A DNA stretch of 64,000 bases from Phoronis australis (Eukaryota > Phoronida > Phoronidae). This document shows, one piece after another, positions 22,799 through 35,233 of this stretch. The stretch is taken from assembly GCA_002633005.1 (NCBI GenBank), contig NMRA01000026.1, positions 566,346 through 630,345 on the forward strand, given 5' to 3'. Within the stretch, counting starts at the first letter, position 1, and every line of letters starts with the position of its first letter. Below the pieces are notes generated by a model. That model did no database searches, was not told the origin of the DNA, and worked only from the letters and a program-made list of their open reading frames with translations. The translations under genes were made by a program, and so were the position numbers.

Positions 22799-22880
22799 AT
22801 TAGCAGTAGTGCAGTATTGAACCCGCGAACTCCACGTACCATCAGATGCTCTTAATGTTGTGCCAACTCCCACGCAAGCA
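22799..22880 (-). mobile_element. tRNA-derived SINE fragment
   Basis: The minus strand carries a tRNA-like head beginning gcgtgggagttggcacaaca and a box B-like GGGTTCAATAC at about 22815-22826. The body is not delimited. Confidence 0.4.
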
Positions 22881-22992
22881 GGGTATGTTAAGCCTATTTA
22901 AATAGTAAACACTGTCCTTGATTTCAGGGAATGTATGGACCACAACTGCTCAAGTTGTCGATTCGTAATAAAATCGCAAAAAACACCATGGA

Positions 22993-23140
22993 TTTTGTTG
23001 TTTCATAGCTCTTTTCAAAGCTTATAACTCCAGATTTTACCACCCAACAATAACCCCAAAATGTATTTGTTGTTTCATAGCTCTTTTCAAAGCTAATAAC
23101 TCCAGGTTTTACCACCCAACAATAACCCCAAAATGTATTT
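22993..23140. repeat. Direct tandem duplication, two units of about 73 bp
   Basis: The stretch beginning TTGTTTCATAGCTCTTTTC and ending CCCCAAAATGTATTT occurs twice head to tail, with only a few substitutions. Confidence 0.9.
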
Positions 23141-24435
23141 TTCGGCCATAAAACTAAATGTCCATTGAAAGCTAAATCCTAAAGTTGGGGCATTTTTTAA
23201 AGTATTATTGAAGTTATGATAAAATAAATAAACACAACCTGTTATTGCATACGCAGGAACTTTTCCACTCCTGAATAACAAAGATTGTTCCTGTTGAATG
23301 ATATATCATGAGGTAAATAGAATTTGGATACAAATTAAAGAGTGCATATTGTTGACGAACAACTCCTTTTCTTTCTCAGATGGCGTCATATACCGTGGTG
23401 TTTTTATGGTGACATGGGTTGATGTAGGAAATTGGCACTTTTTACATGACACAATTCATACTTACACCCTTTGTAGCAGACAAGGCAAACCCGACATTCT
23501 TAAATATTATTCACATATTCAGGCTTTCAGTCTCATGAATAGGCTGAGCTGGCTAAGATTTAAGAGTAAATATCAGTTTTGTTTTTCTCTTTCCTGGGTG
23601 AAGAAAATGAAATATTCATTGTAGCCTGACAAACGATGTTTCAGTTCCGTCCCTCAATGCTGTTCATTACGACCTTTATTTTAATTTTCTTTTAGTTGTC
23701 GGAATTCGGACAACAATGAGAAGGCAAATTTTGGAGGGCTGCCAAATTTGGACACCACTAAAATCTGGACCCACGAGATGAGATTCCTCCTCAACTGAAT
23801 TTGTTCTGACGGAAGTAATTTTGAATGTCCAAATATGACTAGTGGTTACCATACCTGACTTTTGTGTCGTTCTTTATAGTTTTACACAAACAATTTCCAC
23901 ACGTGATCGAGATGAAACCTTGTATAGCAATATTGCACTATCAGACTGCTTCTAATAAACAAGTCTCTGGACATTCTGTTTATATCCATCTGTGGACAAA
24001 ATTTTTCAGAATGCTAGTTGTCTGCACTATTTGTTACATCATACTCACCTGACAGGCGTCTGTGGTGAAACATGACTATTCCTTGGTGTGTTATCATAGT
24101 TAATGGAGTTTGTAGTGTGAAGTTCTTTCAGTTAGGTAAGTTGCCACCTCGCTTAATTTAATGCATGAATCAGGTTAACAAAGAAGTAAAGCAAAAAGCT
24201 AACAGTGTCTCAGTCAATTTGTTGATTTAGAATACACATATGCTATTAACAGTAGAATCTTATGTTTGGTTTTGCTGGTGAGGTGCCATTATATACCTGG
24301 TGGATTGCGGACAATGGAAGCCTTTTGATGCCCACTGGGACCAGTGGCCAGTCTATTGTTATTGTAACTGACCACTGGAAAGAATTCTCTTTGAAGCTGT
24401 GCTTAGATGTGGAGAGTTAGCCTTGTGAAAGTTGT
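23141..24435. other. Spacer with weak exon-like frames
   Basis: A strong acceptor (ttttctttctcag) at about 23378 precedes an open frame beginning GVIYRGVFMVTWVDVGNWHF. No matching donor or partner exon was found. It may be intronic chance sequence. Confidence 0.25.
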
Positions 24436-24672
24436 GGTAAAATCTCGCGGATTTAAGATAAAATATGCTGGAAATTTTGTTTTCTCCGTTTTTCAGATAA
24501 GTAGCACCAAATAAGTGCTTCATTTCCTAGTTTTACATGATATCTCTCGTCAGATACAATATTTGTATAAACTGTTTGGGCGTCCACGACAATATTAGAA
24601 GCTTGTAAAAATGGCAAAAATTACAATGGGCAATTGTTTTTGTCTGAAATTGTCGTGTTGTAACTTCACCGT
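24436..24672 (+). mobile_element. MITE family A copy
   Basis: It begins GGTAAAATCTCGCGGATTTA, carries GTAGCACCAAATAAGTGCTT and ends GTTTTTGTCTGAAATTGTCG before TTCACCG. It is a diverged copy in the same order as the others. Confidence 0.65.
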
Positions 24673-24834
24673 TCCGAGTGCAATCTCACACCTAATCAAC
24701 TGATGCAAATAGCCAATGTCACGGTGGACATGTGTGCGTGTCTTATACGTCTAAAAAAAAAAAACACTACGTTGTCATGATTGCTCTTACGAATCTGAGT
24801 CGTTGATTTTTTCTCTCTCTATAGGGTCATTACC

Positions 24835-24988
24835 AACTGTTGACTATTCACAGACTATCTATCTTAACACAGTGATACAAGGAAAGTGGGAAAGTGCGAT
24901 GCTCAATGTGTCAGACTCAGATACTGCAAAGACAGCTGGTTTTAATCCACTTCTAAAAGATTTCACATCTCATTATATTTGCACATAA
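24835..24988 (+). CDS. Possible terminal coding exon
   Basis: A strong pyrimidine-rich acceptor (ttttttctctctctatag) ends at 24834. From there an open frame (two bases, then TCA TTA CCA) encodes SLPTVDYSQTIYLNTVIQGK and continues to a stop at 24986-24988. An AATAAA at 25384-25389 could serve it. The preceding exon would have to end in phase 1, so it cannot join the 15133-15188 exon directly. The product is not recognised. Confidence 0.3.
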
Positions 24989-26345
24989 GGAAGACTTAAA
25001 GTCATCACACACCACTATACCTTGAAAGCTGCAATGTTGGTCAAGGTGTCCAAAACGATGAGAGGCTTATGAAGATAATCGTATTTCACCAGCGTCTTCT
25101 CACTGAATGGTTACTGAGCAAAATCTCTGGCTCAGTCCTCTCTGCTAGTCTCTGTGTTTACTCACATAACATGACTGGCTTTGACTGAAAAAATGCAAAT
25201 GCTGTCTGTCAACATGGTTCACAATGGCATATCCACAACTATGAATGAGTTTTTTGTGGAAGGCAAATGGAGTTGGTTATCATATTTCTTAAGGGAGGAA
25301 TTGATACCAACTTTTAGATTTCTCACTGTTTTAGAATTTTTGTATCGTCTTAGCCTTTGATTTTTAATATACTTATTGTAAAAAATAAAATTGATTTGAA
25401 AAAATACAAAGCTGTCATTTTGGTCCGAAAACGTTTATGCTATTCATCACACCTTACGCTTGAATGGTATTTGACGTTAAAACGTAGTATCGCACAACAG
25501 CTTAAACCAAGAATTCTCCATTTTCAACACACAAAGTGCCATCCTCTTGTTGAACAATAGATCATGTAGCCACAGGGGGTTTGTCTCCAGGATAGTGCGC
25601 TGGATGTTTAACGTTATGTAGGACCTTATTGATAAGTCTGGGCATTTAGTCAATTATCTATAAAACTATAGATTTTAAGTTGGCGAAAGTGTACATTTTC
25701 TGAAAGTACTAAGCTTTTAGGCTTCAATGTTTGACTTAACATTACCGTAGTCTGTCAGTAAGTGGATCACGTGACCATGTCTTTTTAGAGTTTTTTTAAA
25801 GGCATAACTACAGCAAATCCCTAGTGGCAAAAACGGGACTTAATTTTGTATTTTGTTCAAAGCAAGTGTTGATGGTGAAATATCAGAAACACTGTTACAG
25901 TTTTTATTTGACGCAACTTTGATTTTTTTCAAGTCCTATTTTTGATCAAAACCCTAAATCGTCGTGAGAGACCGTCTGGAGTTGGTATATGGTGCAACAC
26001 TGGACGGTCTGGGCTGTTTAGTGGTCAGGACAATTGCACCTTATGTAGTGCTCTTGTATGTGGAACATCAAAAAGTATTGTATGCGAACATTTCACGTGA
26101 TTTCGATCTGCCATTGCTAATATACCCCTTTCCGAAATTATTTAGATTTGAACATTTTTTAGGGTGCTGGATAACCTTATAAGCAAAAATCTTAAATTAG
26201 ACACGAGATAAATCACTTATTTTACGCTCTGCTGCGTTTTTGCTGTATTCAGTGAAAATGTGAAAGTTGACGAAGCGTTTCAACTGCAAAACTTCATACT
26301 TGTTAGTTTATACGTTCGCGGTGGTGGCAATACATTCAAGTTGAT
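24989..26345. other. AT-rich spacer
   Basis: It contains a small hairpin at 25969-26010 (16-bp arms AGACCGTCTGGAGTTG and CAACACTGGACGGTCT with three mismatches). No gene was seen. Confidence 0.35.
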
Positions 26346-27245
26346 TTCTCACTCATGCATTGATTAATTTTGATGAAATCACACACCTGTGCTAAGATTT
26401 TGAACTTTTTCTCAAGTTTTGAATCATGTCTTAACTTAATGTAAATTTTATGCATTTTTTAAGAGGATCATGGAAAAATGGTGTGCCTTTTCTACCTCTT
26501 GTAAGTTAAAAACCAGATGTCAATTTTAGGAAAATTTTGCTTTGATCAGAATACTTTTGTAGGCTTCAAAGAATCTGACTGTCACCCACTACTTTGGATA
26601 TACAGATCAATGTATTACACAGTCATGCATTGATTAATTTTGATGAAATCCCACACCTGTGCTAAGGTTTTTATTGAAGTTTTGTGGTAGCTTCCTTTTT
26701 GATGTGAAATTATCATTGAATATTGGGTATTTGCCAGGTCTCAAAAACGAAAGTTCTAAAACAGAAAGTCATAATGACTATGCTTTTACTTGTTTTTCGG
26801 ACTTATATCCATTAGGTCACGTGATGTGACCAAAAAGGTGGGGGATTGAACGGGATAAATTGCTTGCAACATATTCCACTCTTCGCTGAGTAAGGTATAT
26901 TAAAACACAATTTCAATAAGGTCATGGAGGATTTTTTTAAAAAATAGTGACGCTGTTCTGGGAAAGAGCATGAAGAGAAAATGGGGTTTTGGAAAATCAA
27001 AAAATATTTTTATAAAAACTAGTTTATTGAATACAATTTTTTGGCTTTTTCTCAAGTTTTGAATCATGTCTAACATGATGTAAATGTTATGCATTTTTAA
27101 AGAGGATCATGGAAAAATGGTGAGCATTTTCTATTCTAGGAAGAGTTAGCTTTGATCAGAATGCTTTTGTGGACTTCAAAGAATCTGACTTTCACCCACG
27201 TCTATGTAATCATTCCAGTGGATATACAGATCAATGTATTGCACA
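26346..27245. repeat. Local segmental duplication
   Basis: The block at about 26405-26622 (from TTTCTCAAGTTTTGAATCA to CAGATCAATGTATT) recurs at about 27050-27244 with substitutions and indels. A 45-bp piece starting CATGCATTGATTAATTTTG at about 26354 recurs at about 26625. The arrangement suggests successive tandem duplications. Confidence 0.85.
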
Positions 27246-29635
27246 ACTCGGCAATTTTTCTCACTAGAAACTTTTTACATGTTTTGCTTATGTAGGTTTT
27301 GTCATTTCATTGACACCCTGTATCAGGGTTGCCATATTTTCTTATTCATGAGAATGACAGTGGAGCTGTTGAAACGGGTTTGTAGCTGTATTACATTATT
27401 TTCTTTAGTCATTTATTACTGAGAAGATATACTTCTTATTAATTTGTGGTAATTCTATTAATTACCACTTGGTGGCAGTAGTAGTACTGGTCATGGACCT
27501 GGGTTACGAAATGTATTCAGTGCTCGATTTGGTTACCTGCAGCGCTCCAACACAACTTCAGATTGCGCTTGGCGACCTGGGAAAAAACTCAAGTTGCCAC
27601 GAAGTAGCCACAGTCAGTACGATAAGCTAAGTCAGACAAAAAGTTACCTGAAGTTCCCTTCAAAATGTGTGGTGATAGTTTTTCCTCAATTCAATACCTT
27701 CGGTTCACAATTGTTCCGTTTATTTTGTGAAATTAGTGCATTTGCTATCCACACCAGTCAGCACTTTTCAAGCACGCAATCAAATTACAAAAAGTAAACA
27801 GTAGGAAGTTGGAGTTGTTCCGCTAAAACCGGGCCAAGTCGAACTAAGGAACACATGCATCCAATGTTTCTGATCGTCTGCGTTCGGTATACTGCAATAC
27901 CCTGAGAATGGTATAATAGATAATAACAGGAGAAATGGAAGAGGTGTGTGTTATTTTAAATAACAGCATCAGCGACACAACTTCTTTTTAAAAAATTCTT
28001 TTGGTCGACGATTTCCGACCTCAGTTTTGGCAACCTCGGTTATCACTTGGCAACCTGGGATTTTGCGAGTTGGCATACAGCTTAGCATCGGACTTAATTA
28101 GTTTAATTTATTATTTTAATTAAGACAGTAAGATGAAGTATAAAACACCTTTTTCACAAAAGCAATTAAATTAAGTATTAAGTCAAGGTTATCAATTTCT
28201 TTTGTCATCTTGCATATTGTTAAGCACAAATTAAGTCACAAAGATGAAGTACAAGGCTTGATGTACTTGCCGAAGTTCGAAAAGTGGAACGGATGATTAG
28301 AAGTGTTAGCTAATTTTCGCAATTTTGAAACAATTTAGAACAATAGCCATTTCTCAAAGAGCACAGCACCCTGTCTGATTTTGCAATATTTACCCACAAT
28401 GCTGTGCTTACATAGGGAACTTAACCTGCAGTTGTACACTGTTGGCATGCTCATCATTGTCATTTGCCATTTGTCATTCTGAATTAAGTTTTACTGATGT
28501 AATAAAGAGTTCTAATACAAACATAAAAAATTGGAAAGCTGAGTGAGACATGATGAGTTGTTTGTCAATTGACCTATCGCAAGCTCTGCCCCTTGCGAAA
28601 TGTTGACAAAGAAACAAGTTTTAACCGGCAACGTGTTGTTTGTCGGATAAAATGTCGGCTTGGAAACGAAGGGTGTCAAGAATGCTGCGTTATGATTGGT
28701 CATTCAAGTCGTCACTTAAAATCCTGTCGTTCAGTTGTTTCCCAGCTCAAAGGTGTGTTTCTTTCACAAATTATATCAGTCATTTAGTGCCCTTTTCTGC
28801 GGTCTATAAACACGCGAGTTGTTTCCAGGCTGAGGGTATTGGTCATTGTTGTCTGAAACAAAGTTTTTGGTTTATAAACAAGAACAACTTGAAGCATTGA
28901 TGTGCAACCGCAGTGTGCAATGCATTCAGGGCAGATACAAGAGATAATAATACGGTAATTGTAAACTTTTCTACTAAACAGAGCAAAGCATGTCAGAAGG
29001 AACTCGGCCTGCCACCTATCATCATGATTTTAAAAGATATTTAGTGGTCTGGATTGAGAAGCAGCCAACAGACACAAAAACAATTATATAAAGGCAACTA
29101 GGGGCCCTGAAACTTTGGTCAAACCCATCTGTAACAGAGTTGGACCAGGTACTGTTGTGAAGATGATAGTAAATTATTTGCCAAATTTTATGAACAAGCA
29201 TCAAGGATCTTGGAAGATATCAAAACAAACGAAAAGAAAAAAATTGACTCTAGGCGACTGGAGCAGTCGTATCCGTTCCAAAATTCTCATCAGTTGTGCT
29301 TTCCTCAATAGAAACATCCCAAATTTCATGAAGATTCATCAAGGAGCTTGCCACAAGAGGGCATACTAGTATACGAACCAGTCAGCCGTCCCTATCCACT
29401 TCTCGGTAGGAATGCGTTTGCCAATTTTAATAATGATCCTCGGAGTTATGTGGCCGATAGAGATTCGGGCGCCAATAACCAGATCAATGAATAATATGGC
29501 CACGAGATAAAATACAATTCGTGGAATGTGTCTGAAAATGGAATGAAAAGTAAGAAATGATGTAATTGCAATGCATTATGTAAATATTGCATTTTTGAAA
29601 AAATCAACAAAGGTAGAATAGATGGTAAAGCTTCT
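27246..29635. other. Spacer
   Basis: An ATG at 28652 opens MSAWKRRVSRMLRYDWSFKS and reaches an AAAG|GTGTGT donor at 28752. It could be an initial exon but nothing follows it. The rest is AT-rich without clear features. Confidence 0.25.
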
Positions 29636-29875
29636 TTAAATTAGAACACAATATGGTAGAATAGTAGAATTTTATTTCTTCAAAATTTTCGACAACAGTA
29701 AACAGTTTTACTGGATTATTTGAAAGCTTAATATAGTACAGCTGTCATCAACAAACACAATGAAACTTTGAACATTTTTAGCATTACTGTGAGTGCCTGA
29801 AAACGAAAATGGAAAAATGATCATAGTTTTAGCCATTAGTTTTGTTCGAATTTGAGGAAACATTACCGTACCCTA
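29636..29875 (+). mobile_element. MITE family A copy, diverged
   Basis: The left part reads TTAGAACACAATATGG and TAGAATTTTATTTCTTC. The right end reads TTTTGTTCGAATTTGAGG followed by ATTACCGTAC, which inverts to the family terminus. Confidence 0.5.
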
Positions 29876-30814
29876 ATTTGGCACTCTGCAAGTCTGTAAC
29901 CTGTTAAAGGGAAATTTATTATGGAGGTTTTTGTGTGCTACGTCCAATGAGCTCTTGATAATTCAGAACTTTTGGTTGAAGGCAAGGCTTAATGAAAGAC
30001 TGATTATATAGGAATTACCTCTCTGATCTTTTAAACGAACCAGGTGCTGGTAATTAAACGTAATTAACGGAAATCACCAATTTCTCGCCAATTTCTCATA
30101 GGAATAACCTTGACCTTGCCAATACTCATGTTAATCACAGATCTGTTGCCTTTTCTAGACAGACTGGCTTGGGAATTGTAATCTAAGTGTGGGAGCTACA
30201 CAAGGGTCCATCTTGGATGTCAACTTATTCTTCTGTTCTTGTTTTATGTAACATTTGATTGAGCTTTTTCATAGATGTCCCTTCCCTTAAGTACCAGTTT
30301 TGGATAGGCCCTTATGCACAGCTGGAAGACTTTAATAATAATTTCTATTCACAGCGTTTTGGAGTACAGCGTGTTAAGTACAGGATATGTAAGATTGTTT
30401 GAATCCAATTATCCAGTTCTGAGATATGTTGTTCTTCCGAAGTTAGCCAAGTTTAGCCATGGTCTTGCATAACAGGAGGACTGATAACACGGAACGAAAA
30501 TAGTGTTTTTGTACAAAATAAGTTATATCAGTAAATGTGCAATAAAAGCGCCAATTTGTCACAAAAGCAAGTAAGCCTACTCGCTGTTATAAAGCTGGTC
30601 TGGGGCTTTCCAGTTATATGCAGGCTAAAAGTGAGAGCTGGGCTCAAAAAACTGACAGATTTTGTTATTACTTCTGGGGGCGGCCAGTAAGATTGCTTCG
30701 CATCATGTTCGTTTCAAGATTTGAGCATGGTCTCGAGCAATAGTCAACTGTCAATTCTTCAAACAGTTTCATCAGGATAGTGAATAACAGTTGTAACAGG
30801 GAAGTTCATTTTTA
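29876..30814. other. Unannotated spacer
   Basis: No supported gene or repeat boundary is visible. Confidence 0.3.
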
Positions 30815-30998
30815 GGGAGGACTGTGTGCCTTGGTGGTTTGAGCTTCACACTCTCATTTGGGAATCCCAGATTCGAATCCTGGCCTTGCTGGCAGTCAAT
30901 CGAGCACTGCACAAAGGCGTCTCCTACTCCTCTGAGTTCGGTCTTACTTGTGAATGTATACAAGGAATGAATGAGGACCTGGATATATATTTTTTTTT
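30815..30998 (+). mobile_element. tRNA-derived SINE
   Basis: Box A-like TGCCTTGGTGG (30827-30837) and box B GATTCGAATCC (30870-30880) are spaced as in tRNA genes. A non-tRNA body of about 110 bp follows and ends in a T-run at about 30990. Confidence 0.6.
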
Positions 30999-31149
30999 AA
31001 CTGCAGGCGGTCTGATACACGTTGTACCAGACGTGCGCGGGCCTCGCATGTGGGCCCATTGCCCTGATCACCTGGAAATATTTTTATGCTTTATTAATAT
31101 ATGGTTAAAACCGAGCTGAGGAGCTAGAAACCTGGCTCAAGGGTTTAGC

Positions 31150-31235
31150 AGTTACCTGGTGGGACTTGAACCCACGACCTCTAGTAAAGAAAGCGGGCAC
31201 TTATCAACCAGCCCACACTGCCTCCTCTTGAACCT
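31150..31235 (-). mobile_element. tRNA-derived SINE head
   Basis: On the minus strand, AGGCAGTGTGGGCTGGTTG leads to GGTCGTGGGTTCAAGTCCC, with tRNA-like spacing and a good box B. The body is not delimited. Confidence 0.5.
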
Positions 31236-31278
31236 GGATATAGTGCGAAAGCGAATTCTGGGGCTGGGCTTATCTTTA

Positions 31279-31885
31279 TTTTTCCATCCAAAAAGTGGTG
31301 AATACGTGCAGAAATTTTCAACTTCTGCCCTACCTGATGTTTTCCTTAGTGCATACTAGGTGGCGCTGTACACAGGATGTTGTTATATGTTGCGCGAAGT
31401 TTATATCGGCCCTCGTCACGGTTTATGGGTGACATCTCTTTCCTGATATGGATAACTCTCTTATGTTTCTTTTTAGATCACTGGCCTCCCTGCCTATGTT
31501 GGTTACACCCGACCAGTCAATGATGTGGTTTTCTCTAGCTGCATGGTTTGTGATTGCAGATTTATTAAATTTGCGTAAAGAGGCCTTTTTAGTGGCTCTG
31601 GTGAAAGTTTTACTAAAAGTCTCCGCCTCAACCTCTTTCTTATGTTCTGTGAGGCGATATTTAAAATTCCTAGATATCTCGCCAATATATGTTTCATCAC
31701 AGGAGGCACAAGGTATTTTGTAGACACCACCACTGTCCCGTTTATCCATCAAATGTACCACACACGACCTTGTGTTGGTACCAACATCCTATGTACAGCG
31801 CCACCTAGTATGCACTGAGGAAGACCTCAGGAAGGGCAGATGTCGGAAATTTCTGCAGGTATTTTCCACTTTTTGGATGGAAAAA
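31279..31885 (-). mobile_element. Penelope-like element remnant between inverted arms
   Basis: The left arm (31279-31383) and right arm (31782-31885), each about 104 bp, are inverted copies. They run from ATGCACTGAGGAAGACC-like sequence to TTTTTCCATCC. The GIY-YIG ORF lies between them on the minus strand. The right arm, read on the plus strand, contains CTGAGGA and later GGAAA, which could be a decayed hammerhead core. Penelope-like elements are known to carry repeated terminal segments with hammerhead motifs. Confidence 0.7.
31423..31761 (-). pseudogene. GIY-YIG endonuclease domain of a Penelope-like retroelement (truncated)
   Basis: The 112-residue frame reads GGVYKIPCASCDETYIGEIS and continues RNFKYRLTEHKKEVE, then SAITNHAARENHIIDW and finally EASDLKRNIRELSISGK. 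These are the GIY (GVY) and YIG motifs, the conserved Arg of the next helix, the H-x5-H-x3-W stretch and the Glu of the last helix. This is the C-terminal nicking domain of Penelope-type polymerases. The reverse transcriptase that should precede it is absent: only about 20 bp separate the frame from the inverted arm. The domain itself is intact and in frame, but as part of the element it is a 5'-truncated remnant. Confidence 0.85.
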
Positions 31886-33774
31886 TTGAAGTTCCCCATG
31901 TCAACCGTCTTTTCAGAACATGGTATTACTTTAATTTGTGTGTTGAACACATTGAGACCAGTTTATTAATAATAATAATAAGTGGCCTGAATAAATTAGA
32001 TAGTAAGTTCCTCTTGACAGCAGATGGGTTTATACCATCTTCAAGCATCCAAGCATTTGGTTTTTACTCGAACATCATCAGTAGAACCAAACTCATCAGT
32101 TAGACGGAATTACTCTGCCGGTTAGAACCAGAATTGTCGAATAAATACAGGTAAATTGTTAGGAATACATACAGGTAAATTGTTACGTAAATACATGCAG
32201 TGGCAGTGGTGGTAAGTTTAAGGAAATGTTTGCATGTTTTTGTCGTCTAATCACAGCGTGATATCTATTTCACCGAGCATTCTTAATAGGCCGTGTTTCC
32301 TCTGTTCCATTAACATCAGTCAATTTTAGATCAATAAAACCACACGATCTGGAAAAATTACTACCTTAAAGTACTTCAAAGTGTGTATTGATTTCTACAT
32401 TTTTATCAAGCCCCATTGTAAAAAATCTTAAGCTGTGTTTGGATTAACAGATGTTGCTAAAAGTAGAAACAGTGATGAATTCAGAGACCTTGATGCTTTT
32501 CCTCCCTGCATGTCAAGGATATAACCATAGGGGGACGTAGGTGGCGTCGTCCCCTCTCATTTTTACTGTTGGGGATCGCTTGCCTTTGTAAAAATCCATG
32601 TCCACCATATTGTAGACTAAATTTAATTTATTTTGACTTTGTTTCACGTCTACATCTTCTTGCATTAGTAAGTAACAGCGTTTTTGTGTCATGTTCATCC
32701 TTGTGTCCTTGGGGCCCTGCCCTTATTTTTATGTCTAGGTCTATCCTGCGTGTCACCCATATGCAAATACCTTGAGCGTACTTGGAAAAAAATGCCGCGT
32801 GTTCTAGCACAGATTCCGTGTGGAGACACTTGTACAATATTACATAATATTCAGTACATTGTACAGAGTCTTGTAATGGACATCACAAGACAAATAATTT
32901 AAACTTCGAGAGGGATTAAACAGTTTTTCCTTATGTTTATTTATTTATTACATTCAACAAAATTATACCCCATGGCTGTTTTTGAGGGGTTCAAGGGGAT
33001 GTGCCCCCCTAGGGTTCTCCCAGTACTGGTACTAAAATTACCATATGGGTATTCATGTACTAGATTCCTGTGCAGCATTTTACATAAATACATTTGTTGC
33101 TTTGTAAGAGTTAGTGTTGCCTGTTAATAATTTAAGGAGTCAAAATGCCAGACGTACTTTGGGACAAACAATGTTATACCACTGTTATGATTTCCTGATT
33201 TCCTCTGGCTCAAATTTGCTCATCTACCCCTGGCACTTGAACTATTAATTATATGATATAGTTTACTATGGAAACAATACAATAACACCACATTCATGAC
33301 ATAGTTATGGCCAGAAAGCTGATTTTCTATCAAAAATTTCGACAAAAGTATTCTTATATGAATGAAAGTCACTTTATAGCCTTCAACAAGGTTTGTATGC
33401 TCCGTAGTGATCAACTTCAGCACATGGCAACATTGTGAATATTAATGTAGCCAGATTAGTAAACCTTTGAAAGATAAGAAAATTGGTTTTGGCACTTATT
33501 TGCAAAATCTTATCACTCCCAAAGTATCCTAGATTTCTTTCATTGATTTTTACACATTTATTGTTGGCTATTTCTGTTTGATTGAGTACATTTCTGTTTA
33601 ATCCACAACTAAAGTATATTGAGTAAGAATCACATCTGTTTTTGTAACTTCTTAAAATTTGTGTGAGATGCGGAAGCCATTTCAGGAGTATGAGGTTGAA
33701 AAGGTTCGGCTTGACCTTAATGGCACTTTCAACATGTAAACTAAAGATTCGGCAATAAATTTTTGAAAACAATC
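31886..33774. other. Unannotated spacer
   Basis: A run of ATA trinucleotides occurs at 31966-31980. The other open frames, including minus 33383-33772, look like chance frames in AT-rich DNA. Confidence 0.35.
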
Positions 33775-34064
33775 TACAAGATACAGTTCAGGTACAATGA
33801 TTTAACAAAACTGTAATTTTTGATACACGGAAATTTGGACATCGCATTTTGTGACAAATTTAGGAAGCAGATTTGGCGGTTCATAAAATCATAGAAAACT
33901 GCCGCCAACTAGTTTTCGTGCATCCATATTGTGCATAATATTTAGGTGAATGAATGTTTGTTGTAGATCGTAATTGTTAAATTTGGGACTCGCAACATTG
34001 TCTATTTGAGGAAAAATAATTGTTCACTGTCCCAAACTAGGGAATTGTTACATTATTTACTTAC
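33775..34064. mobile_element. MITE family B copy
   Basis: The right end reads TTCACTGTCCCAAACTAGGG followed by AATTGTTACA. Internal words such as AAATTTGGGACTCGCAAC resemble the other copies. It is a diverged copy. Confidence 0.45.
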
Positions 34065-35233
34065 AACAGAGCAGCTTAAGAAGTAAACAATTTTGTTTCT
34101 TAAAAAATCATACCAAAATCACTCTTCTGTTGCTAGATGACTACAGTAATTTCTCACTTGCTTCAATCTAAAATAATTGTTAAAATTTTCAAATTATTTA
34201 TTTTTCAAATGCAAATAATCGTGCAGCAAACAAGGGAAACTTACCCAACTGCTGTTTAGCGTCATCTAAACTGTGTTTGGTACTCCTTATGACTACTGGC
34301 TGAACTGTCAGTCCAGGGAGAAAATGATCAATGAACACAGGAACTTCACTTAATTCTCGTTTGATGAAAACTTTTAAATTTTCATCAAACGAGAAAATTT
34401 ACAACAGATGTCAAATTGCTTGCAAAGTGAAGGAAAATCGATTCAACAACATTTTTTTTAACTGAACCACTGGTCACAGGTTTCTCATGCTATGTAACAT
34501 AATTTATGTGCTGTAATTTTCCACCTAGTTGCACAAAATAAATGCATTTTCTTGAGAATTGGAAAGGTGGAAGAGGGCCTAGGGGGAGGGGGAGGGGGAG
34601 GGTTGGTTGTGCCAAATAAACTGAATCTACAGACCTCTTATTTGACTATTTGACTATTTGACTGGTGTGAGAAATTAGGTGAATAACCAACCATTGCCAA
34701 AGGCACTGTGAAATGCGACTAATGATTTGCCTACATAATCCAATTAACAGTAAGTTACTTTATCCTTTTCCAATGAGTGAACACCTCGTCATTAGTGAAA
34801 CACTCGTTAGACCATTTGACTATGAAGTCGCTGTCCCATTAAAGGCAAAACTTCGCTTTCCTGAAGTTTTGGTTGGTGGGAAAACTTAACTCCGGTAGTT
34901 CATCTGCAAGAGAAACTTTCCTAAAAATAGTAGGATTTAAAAGTGGAGCTTTGGTGCTCACCAAAGCTTCAGTGTAGTGGGAACAGTCAACGCAAAACTT
35001 CGTCAATGTTATCCATAGATGTCGTGTCAACGATATACGATCTCGATCTCGCGAAATGTTTTCTTTGTTATTGTACCATAGCTGACATGCTCTCAATAGC
35101 GGATTTGCAGTGCAGACGAACTACGCATTGCGCATGTGCGAGTTACTTCCTTCGCGAAGGCTCATGGGATAGCTTGTGGTCAGGCATGTCTTGAGCAGGC
35201 TGGATAGTGTGTGCATTTGGAGTGATTTGCAAA
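34065..35233. other. Spacer with a G-rich tract
   Basis: A small inverted repeat is at about 34360-34400 (TTTGATGAAAACTTTTAAAT inverted after a few bases). A GAGGGG tract lies at 34572-34602. Minus 34839-35096 is an open frame of 85 codons with no support. Confidence 0.35.

Noticed and set aside
30827-30880. Functional tRNA gene
   Set aside because: Box A and box B are present, but the acceptor and anticodon stems do not pair, and a SINE body follows.
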